64,000 nt of DNA from Pseudomonas pohangensis (GTDB lineage: Bacteria > Pseudomonadota > Gammaproteobacteria > Pseudomonadales > Pseudomonadaceae), in NCBI RefSeq assembly GCF_900105995.1, contig NZ_LT629785.1, positions 620,001 through 684,000 of the forward strand, written 5' to 3'. The notes under the pieces were generated by a model. It was given only the letters and a program-made list of their open reading frames with translations, was not told where the DNA came from and ran no database searches. Positions 24,709 to 33,526 of the stretch are shown here, one piece after another. The position numbers were made by a program, and so were the translations under genes. The first letter of the stretch is position 1. Each line of letters opens with the position of its first letter.

Positions 24709-25620
24709 TCAGTCGTCGGGCAGGCCCAGGACTAACAGCTGGGCGCGCAGGCGCTGCTGCAGCGCGTCAAGTTGTGGCACCGGCAAGCCGCGCTGATGGG
24801 CCTGGGTACAGGCATGACCGAGCAGGTAGCGGATCTCGGTGCGTTGCCCGCGCTGGACATCCTGCAGCATCGAGCACTGGTTGCTGGCCGTGGCGCGGAT
24901 GATCTGTTCAACCTCGGCAAACAGCCCGGCAGCACTTGAGCTTCCCGCGCACTGCTCGAGCAGGGTGACGAGTTCAAGGCACAGGCCGTGCACTTCCTGC
25001 AGATGTTCCAGCAGCCCGCCGTTGCGGCAGGCGTGCAGCACGCAGAGTGGATTGATTGCGCAATTGACCGCCAGCTTGCGCCACAGGCGCTGGTCAATCG
25101 AGGTGGTCCATTGGTGGGGGATGCCGGCTTGCTGCAGTTCATTCAGCCAGTCCGGAGGGGCCGGGTTGTGCGGATCGCCGAGCCAGTTCTGCCCTGCTCC
25201 GGCGAAGTTCACCGAGAAGCTGCCATCGCGAAAGGCACCCTCGGTGCTCGACAGCAGGATGCAGCGTGCCTGGGGGATCTGCGCGGCAACTGCGGCCTGG
25301 CTGCCCAGACCATTCTGCAGCAGCAAGACATCGGCGCCATCAACCAGACGCTGGGCGATGCTGGCGATGGCGGTTTCGGCGTCGTAGGCCTTGCAGGCGA
25401 GGATCAGGCGGCGAATCGGTTCATCGGTTGCCGCGGTTTGCGCGGACAGGGCAACCGCTGTGCTCTGCTGCTGACGGGTAATGGCGATTGTGCCTGCTTG
25501 CAGAAAACTATCCAGGCTGGCCTGGTTGCGCAGGAGCAGACTGGTCGGCAGGCCGCTGGCGGCCAGACGGCCCGCCCAGAGCAGGCCCAGACTGCCTGCG
25601 CCGAGAACATGCCAGGACAT
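24709..25620 (-). CDS. panE: 2-dehydropantoate 2-reductase
   Basis: A 303-aa ketopantoate reductase family protein. The N-terminal Rossmann motif GAGSLGLLWAGRLAASG, the catalytic Lys in ILACKAYD, the NGLG segment (LLLQNGLGSQ) and the second catalytic region WRKLAVNCAINPL are all present. It reduces 2-dehydropantoate to pantoate with NADPH in pantothenate synthesis. The gene ends nine bases before the response-regulator gene on the same strand. The neighbours match the panE block of P. aeruginosa. Confidence 0.9.
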   Translation of the reverse strand: MSWHVLGAGSLGLLWAGRLAASGLPTSLLLRNQASLDSFLQAGTIAITRQQQSTAVALSAQTAATDEPIRRLILACKAYDAETAIASIAQRLVDGADVLLLQNGLGSQAAVAAQIPQARCILLSSTEGAFRDGSFSVNFAGAGQNWLGDPHNPAPPDWLNELQQAGIPHQWTTSIDQRLWRKLAVNCAINPLCVLHACRNGGLLEHLQEVHGLCLELVTLLEQCAGSSSAAGLFAEVEQIIRATASNQCSMLQDVQRGQRTEIRYLLGHACTQAHQRGLPVPQLDALQQRLRAQLLVLGLPDD

Positions 25621-25629
25621 CGGTTGCGA

Positions 25630-26595
25630 TCAGGCCGGCAGCGGTAGACGCAGTGCTGTGACCCGACCGGAGTCATAGGAATCTGGCAGGATTTTTTCGG
25701 CAAGCTGCAGCAGGTCGTCAACCTTTTGCGGCAGGGCTTTCTTGTCCATGCCGACCAGGGCAATACCGGCCTTGAGGCTGACAAAGCCCTCACTGGTTTT
25801 GAAAGCTTTCAGATTCAGGCCGTCATGCAGGCGCTTGAAGCTGCTCGGTGAACACTCGCTGAGGTTCTCCAGCACGGTCAACAGCCCGAAGTGATGGTCA
25901 TCAATGCACACCAGAGTGTCCATCGGGCGCACCAGTTGTTGCAGCCGGCGCGCCACGCAATGCAGCAGTTCTTCCTGGAAGCCCGGGCCGTGCTGGTTTT
26001 GCAGTGCGGGAATATCTTTCAGGCCGATCAGCAGATAACACATGGCACCGCCGCGCGACTCGATCTGGCGCAGGCTGTCCGACAGGCGCTGTTGCAGGTA
26101 GCGCAGGTTGCCGAGTCCGGTAACCGGTTCGACCAGATTGCGTTGTTCGAGGTTGGCGACATTACGTGCCAGCAAGCGGTTGCTTTGCAGCAGGCGCTGC
26201 AAGGTGTGGCAGAGGCGGTCGGCGGCGTAAATGCGTGGCAGCAGTTGCTCGTGCATCACGGCCTTGTTGATGAAGTCGTCCACGCCGTGCTCGAAGGCTT
26301 CGCCGAGTACGTTGTCGCCTTCACGGCCGGTAAGCAGAATCACGTAGGTGTAGTGTTCGGTGGTTTCATCCAGCTGGCGAACCTGCTCGGTCAGCTGGAG
26401 ACCGTTGACATCGGGCATCAGCCAGTCGGCGAGGAGCACGCTGGCAGGCCGTTTTTCCAGCAGGCCGATTGCTTCCTTGGCACTGCTGGCGAAGCGCACA
26501 TCCTGGTAGCCGGCATTGTTCAGCTCCCGGCCAATCACTGCGCTGGAAAATTTGGCGTCATCCACCACCATTATGCTGAGATGGGTGTTCTGCAT
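25630..26595 (-). CDS. Response regulator with degenerate GGDEF domain
   Basis: A 321-aa protein: a receiver domain (residues 1-125; MVVDDAKF, phosphoacceptor Asp in LLADWLMPDVNG, conserved Lys in FINKAV) followed by a GGDEF fold (DPVTGLGNLRYL-like VTGLGNLRYLQQRL). The catalytic loop reads CIDDHHFGLL in place of GGDEF, so it should not make cyclic di-GMP; it may bind a nucleotide or act as a scaffold. The start at 26595 (MQNTHLS) begins the receiver fold, although the frame opens farther upstream. No histidine kinase is adjacent. It is divergent from yajQ and operonic with panE. Confidence 0.85.
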   Translation of the reverse strand: MQNTHLSIMVVDDAKFSSAVIGRELNNAGYQDVRFASSAKEAIGLLEKRPASVLLADWLMPDVNGLQLTEQVRQLDETTEHYTYVILLTGREGDNVLGEAFEHGVDDFINKAVMHEQLLPRIYAADRLCHTLQRLLQSNRLLARNVANLEQRNLVEPVTGLGNLRYLQQRLSDSLRQIESRGGAMCYLLIGLKDIPALQNQHGPGFQEELLHCVARRLQQLVRPMDTLVCIDDHHFGLLTVLENLSECSPSSFKRLHDGLNLKAFKTSEGFVSLKAGIALVGMDKKALPQKVDDLLQLAEKILPDSYDSGRVTALRLPLPA

Positions 26596-26742
26596 TAAAC
26601 GCTCGCTAGCCTGGTGGGTTGGCTGCAGTCCATTGCCGCAGCGGTTAGTTGTCTGCACAGTTATAATGAACCCACCCCCATACCGCAAGCTAGGTGGTGT
26701 CCGCCTGTAGGGCGTGACATGCCGCTCATCTGGAGAAAATTT

Positions 26743-27222
26743 ATGCCATCGTTTGACGTGGTGTCCGAACTGGACCTGCATGAAGTCACCAACGCGATTG
26801 ATAACACCGCCAAGGAGCTGGAGCGTCGCTATGACCTGCGCGGCAAGTGCAGTCTGGAATACAAGGAAAAAACCGCAACGCTGACGGCCGAGTCGGATTT
26901 CCTGCTGGAGCAGATGCGGCCGATTCTCGAGCAGTCGATGGTCAAGCGCAAAATCGACCTGAAATGCCTCGAATACAAGGACGCCTATCCGTCGGGCAAG
27001 GTGATGAAACAGGAAGTGCTGTTGCGCGAAGGTATCGACAAGGAACTGGCCAAGAAAATCGTGGCGCAGGTCAAGGATGCCAAGTTGAAAGTACAGGCGG
27101 CGATCCAGGGCGAGCAGGTGCGCATTACCGGCAAGAAGCGCGACGACTTGCAGGAAGCCATCGCCTTGCTGCGCAGCAAGGAGCAGGGCATGCCCCTGCA
27201 GTTCACCAATTTCCGCGACTGA
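26743..27222 (+). CDS. yajQ: YajQ family nucleotide-binding protein
   Basis: A 159-aa protein with the complete YajQ (UPF0234) sequence: MPSFDVVSELDLHEVTNAID at the start, RYDLRGKCSLE, KQEVLLREGIDKELAKKIV and QAAIQGEQVRITGKKRDDLQ, ending PLQFTNFRD. Family members bind tRNA/GTP, and in some bacteria cyclic di-GMP, and influence transcription of virulence or phage genes. TGGAGA lies seven to eight bases before ATG 26743. It is divergent from the degenerate-GGDEF response regulator. Confidence 0.95.
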   Translation: MPSFDVVSELDLHEVTNAIDNTAKELERRYDLRGKCSLEYKEKTATLTAESDFLLEQMRPILEQSMVKRKIDLKCLEYKDAYPSGKVMKQEVLLREGIDKELAKKIVAQVKDAKLKVQAAIQGEQVRITGKKRDDLQEAIALLRSKEQGMPLQFTNFRD

Positions 27223-27358
27223 GTCGCGTGCGCCGGATTGCGGCAGTGGTGGTTACGGCCGCTGCCCCGGTCCCGTCAGGTCACACCGGAACATCATCCC
27301 TTGCCGGGGCTGATAGATTCGGCTTTGTTGAATTCAATCAATGGATAAGGAGTTTTTC

Positions 27359-28189
27359 GTGGAGTTGTTGAGTCTGGAAAATGTAATGAAGATGTCCCAG
27401 GACTGGTTGCCGCTGTTGCTCAATTACGCGGGCAAACTGACCCTGGCGTTGCTCACCCTGCTGCTCGGCTGGTGGCTGATCAATATGCTGGTGCGCAAGG
27501 TGGGCCGGACGCTGGACGGGCGTGAGGTTGATCGGGCCCTGCATGGTTTTATCGGCAGCCTGGCAAGCATCGTGCTGAAGATATTGCTGCTGGTCAGTGT
27601 GGCCTCGATGGTGGGCGTGGAGACTACCTCGTTCATTGCCGTCATCGGCGCTGCCGGCCTGGCAGTAGGTCTGGCGCTGCAGGGCAGTCTGTCGAACTTT
27701 GCCGGTGGCGTGCTGATCATGGTGTTTCGCCCGTTCCGGATTGGCGACTGGATCGAGGCGCAGGGTGTGGCAGGATCGGTCGACAGTATCCAGATATTCC
27801 ATACCACGCTGAAAACCGGCGATAACAAGGTGGTTATCCTGCCCAACGGCAGCCTGTCGAATGGGCATATCGTCAATTATTCACGGGAAGCTTCTCGCCG
27901 CGTCGACATCAATGTCGGCATCGATTACGCCAGCGATATCAAGCAGGCACGTGCCGTTCTGCTGCAGATTGCGGCCGATCCGCGGGTGCGCAGCGAGCCG
28001 GCCCCGGCGGTGATGGTTACCGGGTTGGGCGATAACGCTGTCAACCTGCAATTGCGCGTCTGGGTGGCAACGGCGGATTTCTGGGCGGTGAACTTCGACT
28101 TTATCGAACAGGCCAAAGAGCAACTCAGCGCCGCCGGTATCGGTATTCCCTTCCCGCAGCGGGTGGTGCACCTGGTGCAGGCCGGCTAA
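27359..28189 (+). CDS. mscS: Small-conductance mechanosensitive channel (MscS)
   Basis: A 276-aa MscS. Three N-terminal membrane helices are followed by the pore helix AVIGAAGLAVGLALQGSLSN and the beta domain (FRIGDWIEAQGVAGSV, VVILPNGSLSNGHIVNYS). It opens under membrane tension to release solutes. GTG at 27359 is chosen as start because AAGGAG lies six bases before it; an in-frame ATG at 27341 has no ribosome site and would add six residues. It follows yajQ by about 135 bases. Confidence 0.92.
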   Translation: MELLSLENVMKMSQDWLPLLLNYAGKLTLALLTLLLGWWLINMLVRKVGRTLDGREVDRALHGFIGSLASIVLKILLLVSVASMVGVETTSFIAVIGAAGLAVGLALQGSLSNFAGGVLIMVFRPFRIGDWIEAQGVAGSVDSIQIFHTTLKTGDNKVVILPNGSLSNGHIVNYSREASRRVDINVGIDYASDIKQARAVLLQIAADPRVRSEPAPAVMVTGLGDNAVNLQLRVWVATADFWAVNFDFIEQAKEQLSAAGIGIPFPQRVVHLVQAG

Positions 28190-28217
28190 GCGTCTGGGCG
28201 CAGCCTTGAACGCGGGT

Positions 28218-29771
28218 TCAGGGCTGCTCCGGCTCCGGGAGCACTTTTGCGTCAGGCAAGCGACTGGCCAATACACGCTCGCGTCGCCATTGCAGCAGAA
28301 TCAGCAGCAGGGTCGGAATACCCAGTAGCGCGGTGAGGCTGAAGAAGTCGGCATAACCGACACGCTCGACCATGGTGCCCGAGTAGCCGCCCAGCAGCCT
28401 TGGCAGCAACAGCATGATCGAGCTGAGCAGGGCGTACTGGGTCGCGGAAAACTTCAGGTTGGTCAGGCTGGAGAGATAGGCCACGAAAGCCGTGGTGGCC
28501 AGGCCCGAGCTGAAATTGTCGAAACAGATGGTGACGATCAGCATCTGCACATCGGCGCCCATGCCGGACAGCATGGCGAACAGCAGGTTGGTGGCCGCCG
28601 AGGCAATGCCGCCGAGGAACAGAATCGGCATGATGCCGAAGCGCACGATCAGCAGGCCGCCCGCGCCAGCGCCGAACAGGGTCATGAACAGCCCGAACAG
28701 CTTGCTGATACTGGCGATCTGGTCCTTGCTGAAGCCCATGTCGATATAGAACACGTTGGCCATCACGCCCATCACGGTGTCCGACATGCGGTAGGTCGAG
28801 ATCAGGCCGAGCATCAGCAGTGCCTGCCAGCGATAGCGCTGCACGAAGTCACTGATCGGTGTGAGTACCGGTGCCAGACCGCGGCGACCGAATGCCGACA
28901 GGCACAGGCCGGTGAGCAGGGTATACATCAGGGCACGCAGAAACGGCCGGTCATTCATCAGCAGGTCGACCAGGCCTGCGCTCTCGGTGGCCAGGCTGTG
29001 CCAGTCGCTGCGGTAGAACTGGGTGAACATCGCGGGCACGGAAATCAGCAACACAATCAGCACTATGACCGAGATCAGCTGGTGCTTGATGCCGAAGCTC
29101 ATGGCGGCTTGCTGGGTTTTTTCCGGTACATTCGGCTCGCGGATCAGCAGGCTGCAGATGATCGCCGGCATCATCAGCATGGCGAACAGCAGGTAGGTGC
29201 CGGCCCAGGCGCTGTACTGATAAGTGGGCGAGCTGGCGCCAAACCAGTCGGCGAAATACAGCGCACCGGCCGTGGCGAACAGGGCGGCAATCCGGTAGCC
29301 GGCCATGTAGGTGGCTGCCAGCGCCGCCTGGCTTTCGTTCTCGGCAATCTCCAGCCGGTAGGCATCGACCGCAACGTCCTGGGTGGCCGATGCAAAGGCC
29401 ACCAGCACGGCCAGGCTGATCAGCATGCTCAGGCTTTCCTTGGGATCGCACAGCGCCATGCCCGCCAGGCCGATGGCGACCAGACTCTGCGACAGCACCA
29501 GCCAGGAGCGCCGGCGGCCGAGGCGACCCAGTATCGGCAGGCGCCATTGATCGAGCAGCGGTGACCAGACCCACTTGAACGCATAGGTCAGGCCGATCAG
29601 GCTGGCGAAGGCAATGGTTTTCAGATCGACGCCGCTTTCCCGCAACCACACCGACAGGGTGGAAAATACCAGCATGTACGGCAGGCCGGCGGCAAAGCCG
29701 AGCAGCAACAGGGCAATGGAGGCGGGACTGGAGTAGATTTTCAGCGCATCGCGCCAGGAGTGAGTCGGCAT
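28218..29771 (-). CDS. ampG: Muropeptide permease AmpG
   Basis: A 517-aa MFS transporter with about 14 helices and the AmpG opening (SWRDALKIYSSPASIALLLLG, GLPYMLVFSTLSVWLRE). Other typical stretches are GLTYAFKWVWSPLLDQW and ATQDVAVDAYRLE. It imports anhydromuropeptides from the periplasm for cell-wall recycling; in pseudomonads it is needed for AmpC beta-lactamase induction. It converges with mscS, and the gene order mscS-ampG matches P. aeruginosa. Confidence 0.93.
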   Translation of the reverse strand: MPTHSWRDALKIYSSPASIALLLLGFAAGLPYMLVFSTLSVWLRESGVDLKTIAFASLIGLTYAFKWVWSPLLDQWRLPILGRLGRRRSWLVLSQSLVAIGLAGMALCDPKESLSMLISLAVLVAFASATQDVAVDAYRLEIAENESQAALAATYMAGYRIAALFATAGALYFADWFGASSPTYQYSAWAGTYLLFAMLMMPAIICSLLIREPNVPEKTQQAAMSFGIKHQLISVIVLIVLLISVPAMFTQFYRSDWHSLATESAGLVDLLMNDRPFLRALMYTLLTGLCLSAFGRRGLAPVLTPISDFVQRYRWQALLMLGLISTYRMSDTVMGVMANVFYIDMGFSKDQIASISKLFGLFMTLFGAGAGGLLIVRFGIMPILFLGGIASAATNLLFAMLSGMGADVQMLIVTICFDNFSSGLATTAFVAYLSSLTNLKFSATQYALLSSIMLLLPRLLGGYSGTMVERVGYADFFSLTALLGIPTLLLILLQWRRERVLASRLPDAKVLPEPEQP

Positions 29772-29801
29772 CAGGGCTTGATTCTGAACAAAGAGCCAAC
29801 T

Positions 29802-30185
29802 TTACCCGTTCAGCGGGGTTGGATGCCACCCATGCAGCCGCATGTTGACCCGGTCATTCGTCAGGCTGATGCCTTCCTCGCGCAGCCTTAGCCGCTGCTC
29901 AACGCCGGATGGACAGTCCGGGCCCAGTCCGGGGCGGCCCGAGGCGGTGATCACCCGATGCCAGGGCAGGCTGGTGCCTTGAGGCAGCTGTGACAGGGTC
30001 CGCGCCGCCCAGCGCGCGCCGCGTGGCACGCCGGAGATTGCCGCCAGTTGCCCATAGCTGAGCACCTTGCCGGCAGGAATGCTGGCCAGAGTCAGATACA
30101 GGGCTTCCCGGCGCTCTGCGCTGCTTGCCAGCGACAACCCGGGACGGGCATGCTCTGCGGTTAATTTCGGAGTTGAATTCTGCAT
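29802..30185 (-). CDS. Alkyltransferase-like protein (ATL), MGMT family DNA-binding
   Basis: A 127-aa protein of the MGMT DNA-binding domain: ASIPAGKVLSYGQLAAISG, GARWAARTLSQLP and, at the active-site position, PWHRVI, where methyltransferases have PCHRV. Cys replaced by Trp marks an ATL: it binds O6-alkylguanine and recruits nucleotide excision repair rather than removing the group itself. The start MQNSTPK at 30185 is chosen by family length; the frame is open further upstream. Its ATG overlaps, on the opposite strand, the ATG of the divergent DUF481 gene. Confidence 0.85.
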   Translation of the reverse strand: MQNSTPKLTAEHARPGLSLASSAERREALYLTLASIPAGKVLSYGQLAAISGVPRGARWAARTLSQLPQGTSLPWHRVITASGRPGLGPDCPSGVEQRLRLREEGISLTNDRVNMRLHGWHPTPLNG

Positions 30186-31179
30186 GCGCTGGCAAAACCT
30201 GTGGCTGTTGTTGTGCTGTGTCGGCTTGCCGGCTGCCGCCGATACCGTCTGGCTGAAGAATGGTGATCGCCTGACAGGTGACATAGTGCTGCTGGATGGC
30301 GGCAAACTGGCACTCAAGACCAAGTATGCCGGAAGAGTGCTCATCGACTGGAAGGATATCGCCACGCTGAACTCGTCAAAACCTCTGCTGGTCAAGCAAT
30401 CAGGTTTCGAGCAGGAATCCAGCCGCCAGCTACAGGCGGCGGATAATGGCAAGGTCAAGGTGATTAATGGCGATAGCCGCGAAGTGGCTTTGAGCGATAT
30501 TCAGCAGTTGATTCCGCCGCGTCCGCTGCTCGAGGATCTGGTCTGGGAAGGCAACGCCGATCTGGATCTGGATATGGATCGCGATGACAACAATACCAAC
30601 AATTTTTCAGTGTCCGGGGATAGCCGTGTTCGTCATGGCCTCTGGCGGCACGTGCTTGATGGTGAATATGAGCGCGAAAAGGAAAACGGTGAAGAAACCG
30701 AAAGCAATTGGCAAGCCGAGTATGACCTGGACCGTTTTTTTACGCAGCAATGGTTCGTGCGTGGCAGTGTTTCCGAACTGCGTGACGATTTCGGCGATAT
30801 CGAGCGCCAGAGCCTGTATGGCCTCGGGCCAGGCTATCAGTTCTGGGATAACGAACTGGGACGCTTTGATCTGATTGGCCAGTTGGGTCGTGGCAAAGTC
30901 AGAAGTTCCAAAGGTGATATCGAATTTGATGCTTATTCGGGCGAGTGGGATTACAAGCGGGTTTTCTGGGGATCGCGCATGGAGTTCTTCAGCACAGCAC
31001 AAATAGTCATGCCGACAGAAGGCCAAATCGATTATGTGTTTGATGGCGAGGCCGGCTTGCGCTATCGCCTGAATGAATGGGCGCGCCTTTCGCTGCTCTA
31101 TGAGTTGGATCAGGTCGGCGGCTCGAGAGAGTCCGGGTCTGAAGAGCATTACACACTGGGAATGGGGGTCGCCTGGTAG
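30184..31179 (+). CDS. DUF481 family outer-membrane-type protein
   Basis: A 331-aa exported protein. Residues 1-20 are a signal peptide (MRWQNLWLLLCCVGLPAAAD) with AAA before the cleavage site. Next comes an N-terminal segment VWLKNGDRLTGDI, common in DUF481 proteins, and from about residue 120 a series of alternating hydrophobic/charged strands (WQAEYDLDRFFTQQWFVRGS, YGLGPGYQFW) ending in VAW, which suggests a beta-barrel with the usual aromatic C-terminus. Role unknown; DUF481 proteins are YdiY-like. The start follows GGAG at about 11 bases. Its start codon overlaps the divergent ATL start codon. Confidence 0.82.
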   Translation: MRWQNLWLLLCCVGLPAAADTVWLKNGDRLTGDIVLLDGGKLALKTKYAGRVLIDWKDIATLNSSKPLLVKQSGFEQESSRQLQAADNGKVKVINGDSREVALSDIQQLIPPRPLLEDLVWEGNADLDLDMDRDDNNTNNFSVSGDSRVRHGLWRHVLDGEYEREKENGEETESNWQAEYDLDRFFTQQWFVRGSVSELRDDFGDIERQSLYGLGPGYQFWDNELGRFDLIGQLGRGKVRSSKGDIEFDAYSGEWDYKRVFWGSRMEFFSTAQIVMPTEGQIDYVFDGEAGLRYRLNEWARLSLLYELDQVGGSRESGSEEHYTLGMGVAW

Positions 31180-31222
31180 CAGGGCCCCTGCTGCGTGGGC
31201 AGCCGGGGCTTATGCCGGCAGA

Positions 31223-31981
31223 TTACAGACGCGCGCCGCCATCCAGCTCCAGAATACGACCGGTGTAGTAGTCGTTTTCCATGATGTAGGCCACCGAGTG
31301 GGCAATCTCGGCCGGCTTGCCCATGCGCTGCAGCGGAATGGTCGCAGTGACTTTGGCCAGGACTTCCGGGCGCATGCTGCCGGTCATCTCGGTTTCGATA
31401 AAGCCCGGCGCTACGCCCGCCACGCGGATGCCGTAACGCGCCAGTTCCTTGGCCCAGACCACGGTATCGGCGGCCACGCCCGCCTTGGCGGCGGAGTAGT
31501 TGGCCTGGCCCATGTTGCCGGCTCGGGAAATCGAGGAAATGTTGACGATGGCGCCCTGATTCTTCAGTTCGATCATCTTCGCTGCCACTTCACGGGTGCA
31601 GAGGAATACGCCGGTCAGGTTGACGTCGATCACCGCTTGCCACTGGGCCAGCGACATTTTGCTCATTTCGCCGTCCTTGACCTTGATGGTCAGGCCGTCA
31701 CGCAGGATGCCGGCATTGTTGACCAGACCGTTGATCGCACCGAAATCTGCGGCGACCTGGCTCACCATGTGGATGACCTGTTCTTCATTGGCGACATTGC
31801 ACAGATAGGAACGTGCTTCTGTGCCAGCGGCCTGACAGGCAGCAACTGCTTCATCGAGACGTTCCTGGTTGAGGTCAACCAGCGCCAGCCTGGCGCCTTT
31901 GGCGGCCAGATACTCGGCCATGGCACGGCCAAGACCCTGGCCGCCTCCGGTGATCACGATGACTTTGTCTTTCAATTGCAT
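31223..31981 (-). CDS. SDR family oxidoreductase, FabG-like (beta-ketoacyl-ACP reductase type)
   Basis: A 252-aa classical SDR with TGGGQGLGRAMAEYLA, NNAGILRDGLTIKVKDGEMS, SSISRAGNMGQANYSAAKAG and PGFIETEMTGSMRPEV; the C-terminal ILELDGGARL fits FabG-like enzymes. It likely reduces a 3-oxoacyl thioester with NADPH. It is probably a second FabG-type copy, since it is not next to other fatty-acid synthesis genes. It is convergent with the DUF481 gene and divergent from the HugZ-like gene. From memory the same order (SDR, HugZ-like, fxsA, groES, groEL) occurs in P. aeruginosa. Confidence 0.88.
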   Translation of the reverse strand: MQLKDKVIVITGGGQGLGRAMAEYLAAKGARLALVDLNQERLDEAVAACQAAGTEARSYLCNVANEEQVIHMVSQVAADFGAINGLVNNAGILRDGLTIKVKDGEMSKMSLAQWQAVIDVNLTGVFLCTREVAAKMIELKNQGAIVNISSISRAGNMGQANYSAAKAGVAADTVVWAKELARYGIRVAGVAPGFIETEMTGSMRPEVLAKVTATIPLQRMGKPAEIAHSVAYIMENDYYTGRILELDGGARL

Positions 31982-32084
31982 TTGCTTATCCCCTGAAGGT
32001 GTGGATTGCTGTACCGGTGTCGGCCCCCAGGCAGGGAACCGACGCTGGTCCGTGTATGACGATTTTCTTTCAAGGAGTCACAAG

Positions 32085-32828
32085 GTGAACTCGAAGGCCG
32101 CAAAGCATGCCCGAGAATTGCTGCTCAAGGAATACCGGGGGGTACTTTCTACGCACTCCAAAGCCATGCCGGGCTTCCCGTTTGGCTCGCTGGTGCCGTA
32201 TTGCCTGGATGCCCATGGCTGGCCGCTTCTTTTGATCAGCCGGATCGCCCAGCATACGCATAACCTGCAACTGGACTGCCGTTGCTCGCTGCTGGTCGGT
32301 GAGCGGGCGGCGGTGGATGTGCAGGCCGCCGGGCGGCTGACCCTGCTGGCCGAGGCGCGGCAACTGGTCGATCCGCCAGCCATCGAGGCTGCTGCAGAGC
32401 GCTATTACCGCTACTTTCCGGATTCAGCGGATTACCACGAGGTGCATGATTTCGATTTCTGGCAGTTGCAACCGGTGCGTGCCCGCTATATCGGCGGTTT
32501 TGGCGCCATTCACTGGCTGGATCAGGTGACGCTGGGCAATCCGTTTGAGCGTGCGGCTGAAGCCTCGATGGTGGAGCATATGAACAGTGACCATGCGGCG
32601 GCTATCGGCCATTACGTAAAACTTGCCGGGTTACCGGAGAATGCCCCGGCCGAACTGGTCGGGATCGACAGCGAAGGCTTTCATCTGCGTATCGGCCAGG
32701 CTCTGCACTGGCTGGAGTTTCCCCAGCCCTGCAGCACCGCAGGTGCGGTGCGTCAGGCGCTGGTAGCGCTGGCCGGTGCAGAGCGCTGGCCTGACAGTCA
32801 GGCGACCAGCGGTCAGTGCCTGACTTGA
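32085..32828 (+). CDS. HugZ-like pyridoxamine 5'-phosphate oxidase family protein with DUF2470 domain
   Basis: A 247-aa protein with a split-barrel flavin/heme domain (residues 1-150; STHSKAMPGFPFGSLVPYCLD, LLISRIAQHTHNLQLDCRCSLLV) and a DUF2470 C-terminal domain (ASMVEHMNSDHAAAIGHY). Relatives such as HugZ degrade or bind heme. The start is GTG 32085 with AAGGAG seven bases upstream. It probably handles heme or a flavin; which one is not clear from sequence. Confidence 0.85.
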   Translation: MNSKAAKHARELLLKEYRGVLSTHSKAMPGFPFGSLVPYCLDAHGWPLLLISRIAQHTHNLQLDCRCSLLVGERAAVDVQAAGRLTLLAEARQLVDPPAIEAAAERYYRYFPDSADYHEVHDFDFWQLQPVRARYIGGFGAIHWLDQVTLGNPFERAAEASMVEHMNSDHAAAIGHYVKLAGLPENAPAELVGIDSEGFHLRIGQALHWLEFPQPCSTAGAVRQALVALAGAERWPDSQATSGQCLT

Positions 32829-32893
32829 ATTGTTCTGCGCTAACCTTCATCTAACCCGTTACGGATGCGCAGCATCCTTCAAGGATTTTTCTG

Positions 32894-33340
32894 ATGTTTT
32901 TCTTGTTATTCCTCGTGTTCCCCTTTCTTGAGCTGGCGCTGCTGATCAAGGTAGGCGGGGTCATTGGCGTATTGCCGACGCTGCTGCTACTGATAGTTTC
33001 GGCCGTGCTCGGCAGCACCTTGTTGCGCGTCGCCGGGCTGGCCACTGCCTTGCGTGCGCGGGAAAAACTGGCCCGCGGCGAGGCGCCCGAGCGGGAAATG
33101 CTCGAGGGCATGCTGGTTGCACTTGGCGGAGGTTTGCTGATCCTGCCGGGATTCATCAGCGATGTAATCGGTCTGCTGTGTCTGCTGCCGTTTACCAGGC
33201 GCCTGATCCTGCGCCGCCTGCTGGCGCGGATCGAGGAGCAGGCCATGCGCCAGCGGGCATTTGCCGATGATTTGCAGGCGCGCAATGCGCCCGAGCGTCC
33301 CAATGTCATCGAGGGCGAGTTCGAGCGGCGTGACCAGTAA
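32894..33340 (+). CDS. fxsA: Membrane protein FxsA
   Basis: A 148-aa inner-membrane protein with three to four hydrophobic segments (MFFLLFLVFPFLELALLIKVGG, LPTLLLLIVSAVLGSTLLR, GGGLLILPGFISDVIGLLCLLPF) and a hydrophilic C-terminal tail. FxsA counters phage T7 exclusion by F-plasmid in E. coli; its native role is unknown. It lies just before groES, a placement common in gammaproteobacteria. No membrane-linked partner lies nearby. The ribosome site AAGGA is close upstream. Confidence 0.92.
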   Translation: MFFLLFLVFPFLELALLIKVGGVIGVLPTLLLLIVSAVLGSTLLRVAGLATALRAREKLARGEAPEREMLEGMLVALGGGLLILPGFISDVIGLLCLLPFTRRLILRRLLARIEEQAMRQRAFADDLQARNAPERPNVIEGEFERRDQ

Positions 33341-33357
33341 AAAATATCGCTGCAGCC

Positions 33358-33387
33358 CTTGAAATCGCTTTCGACACCCACCATCTA
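33358..33387 (+). promoter_or_regulatory. Sigma-32 heat-shock promoter of groESL
   Basis: Minus-35 CTTGAAA (33358-33364) and minus-10 CACCATCTA (33379-33387) are 14 bases apart, matching the sigma-32 pattern CTTGAAA-N13-15-CCCCATNTA with one mismatch. It is 140 bases upstream of groES. Confidence 0.78.
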
Positions 33388-33526
33388 CTGATCACCGCAA
33401 GGTGCTTGCCGTTCAGGCAAACAGACTTCGCAGTGTGCGTTGCATGCTGCAACCGGCGCCGCCGGACTCAAGAAAACCGTCAGTGCCGGGCACTGGCGCA
33501 TCATCAACACTAGGGAGATATCGATA

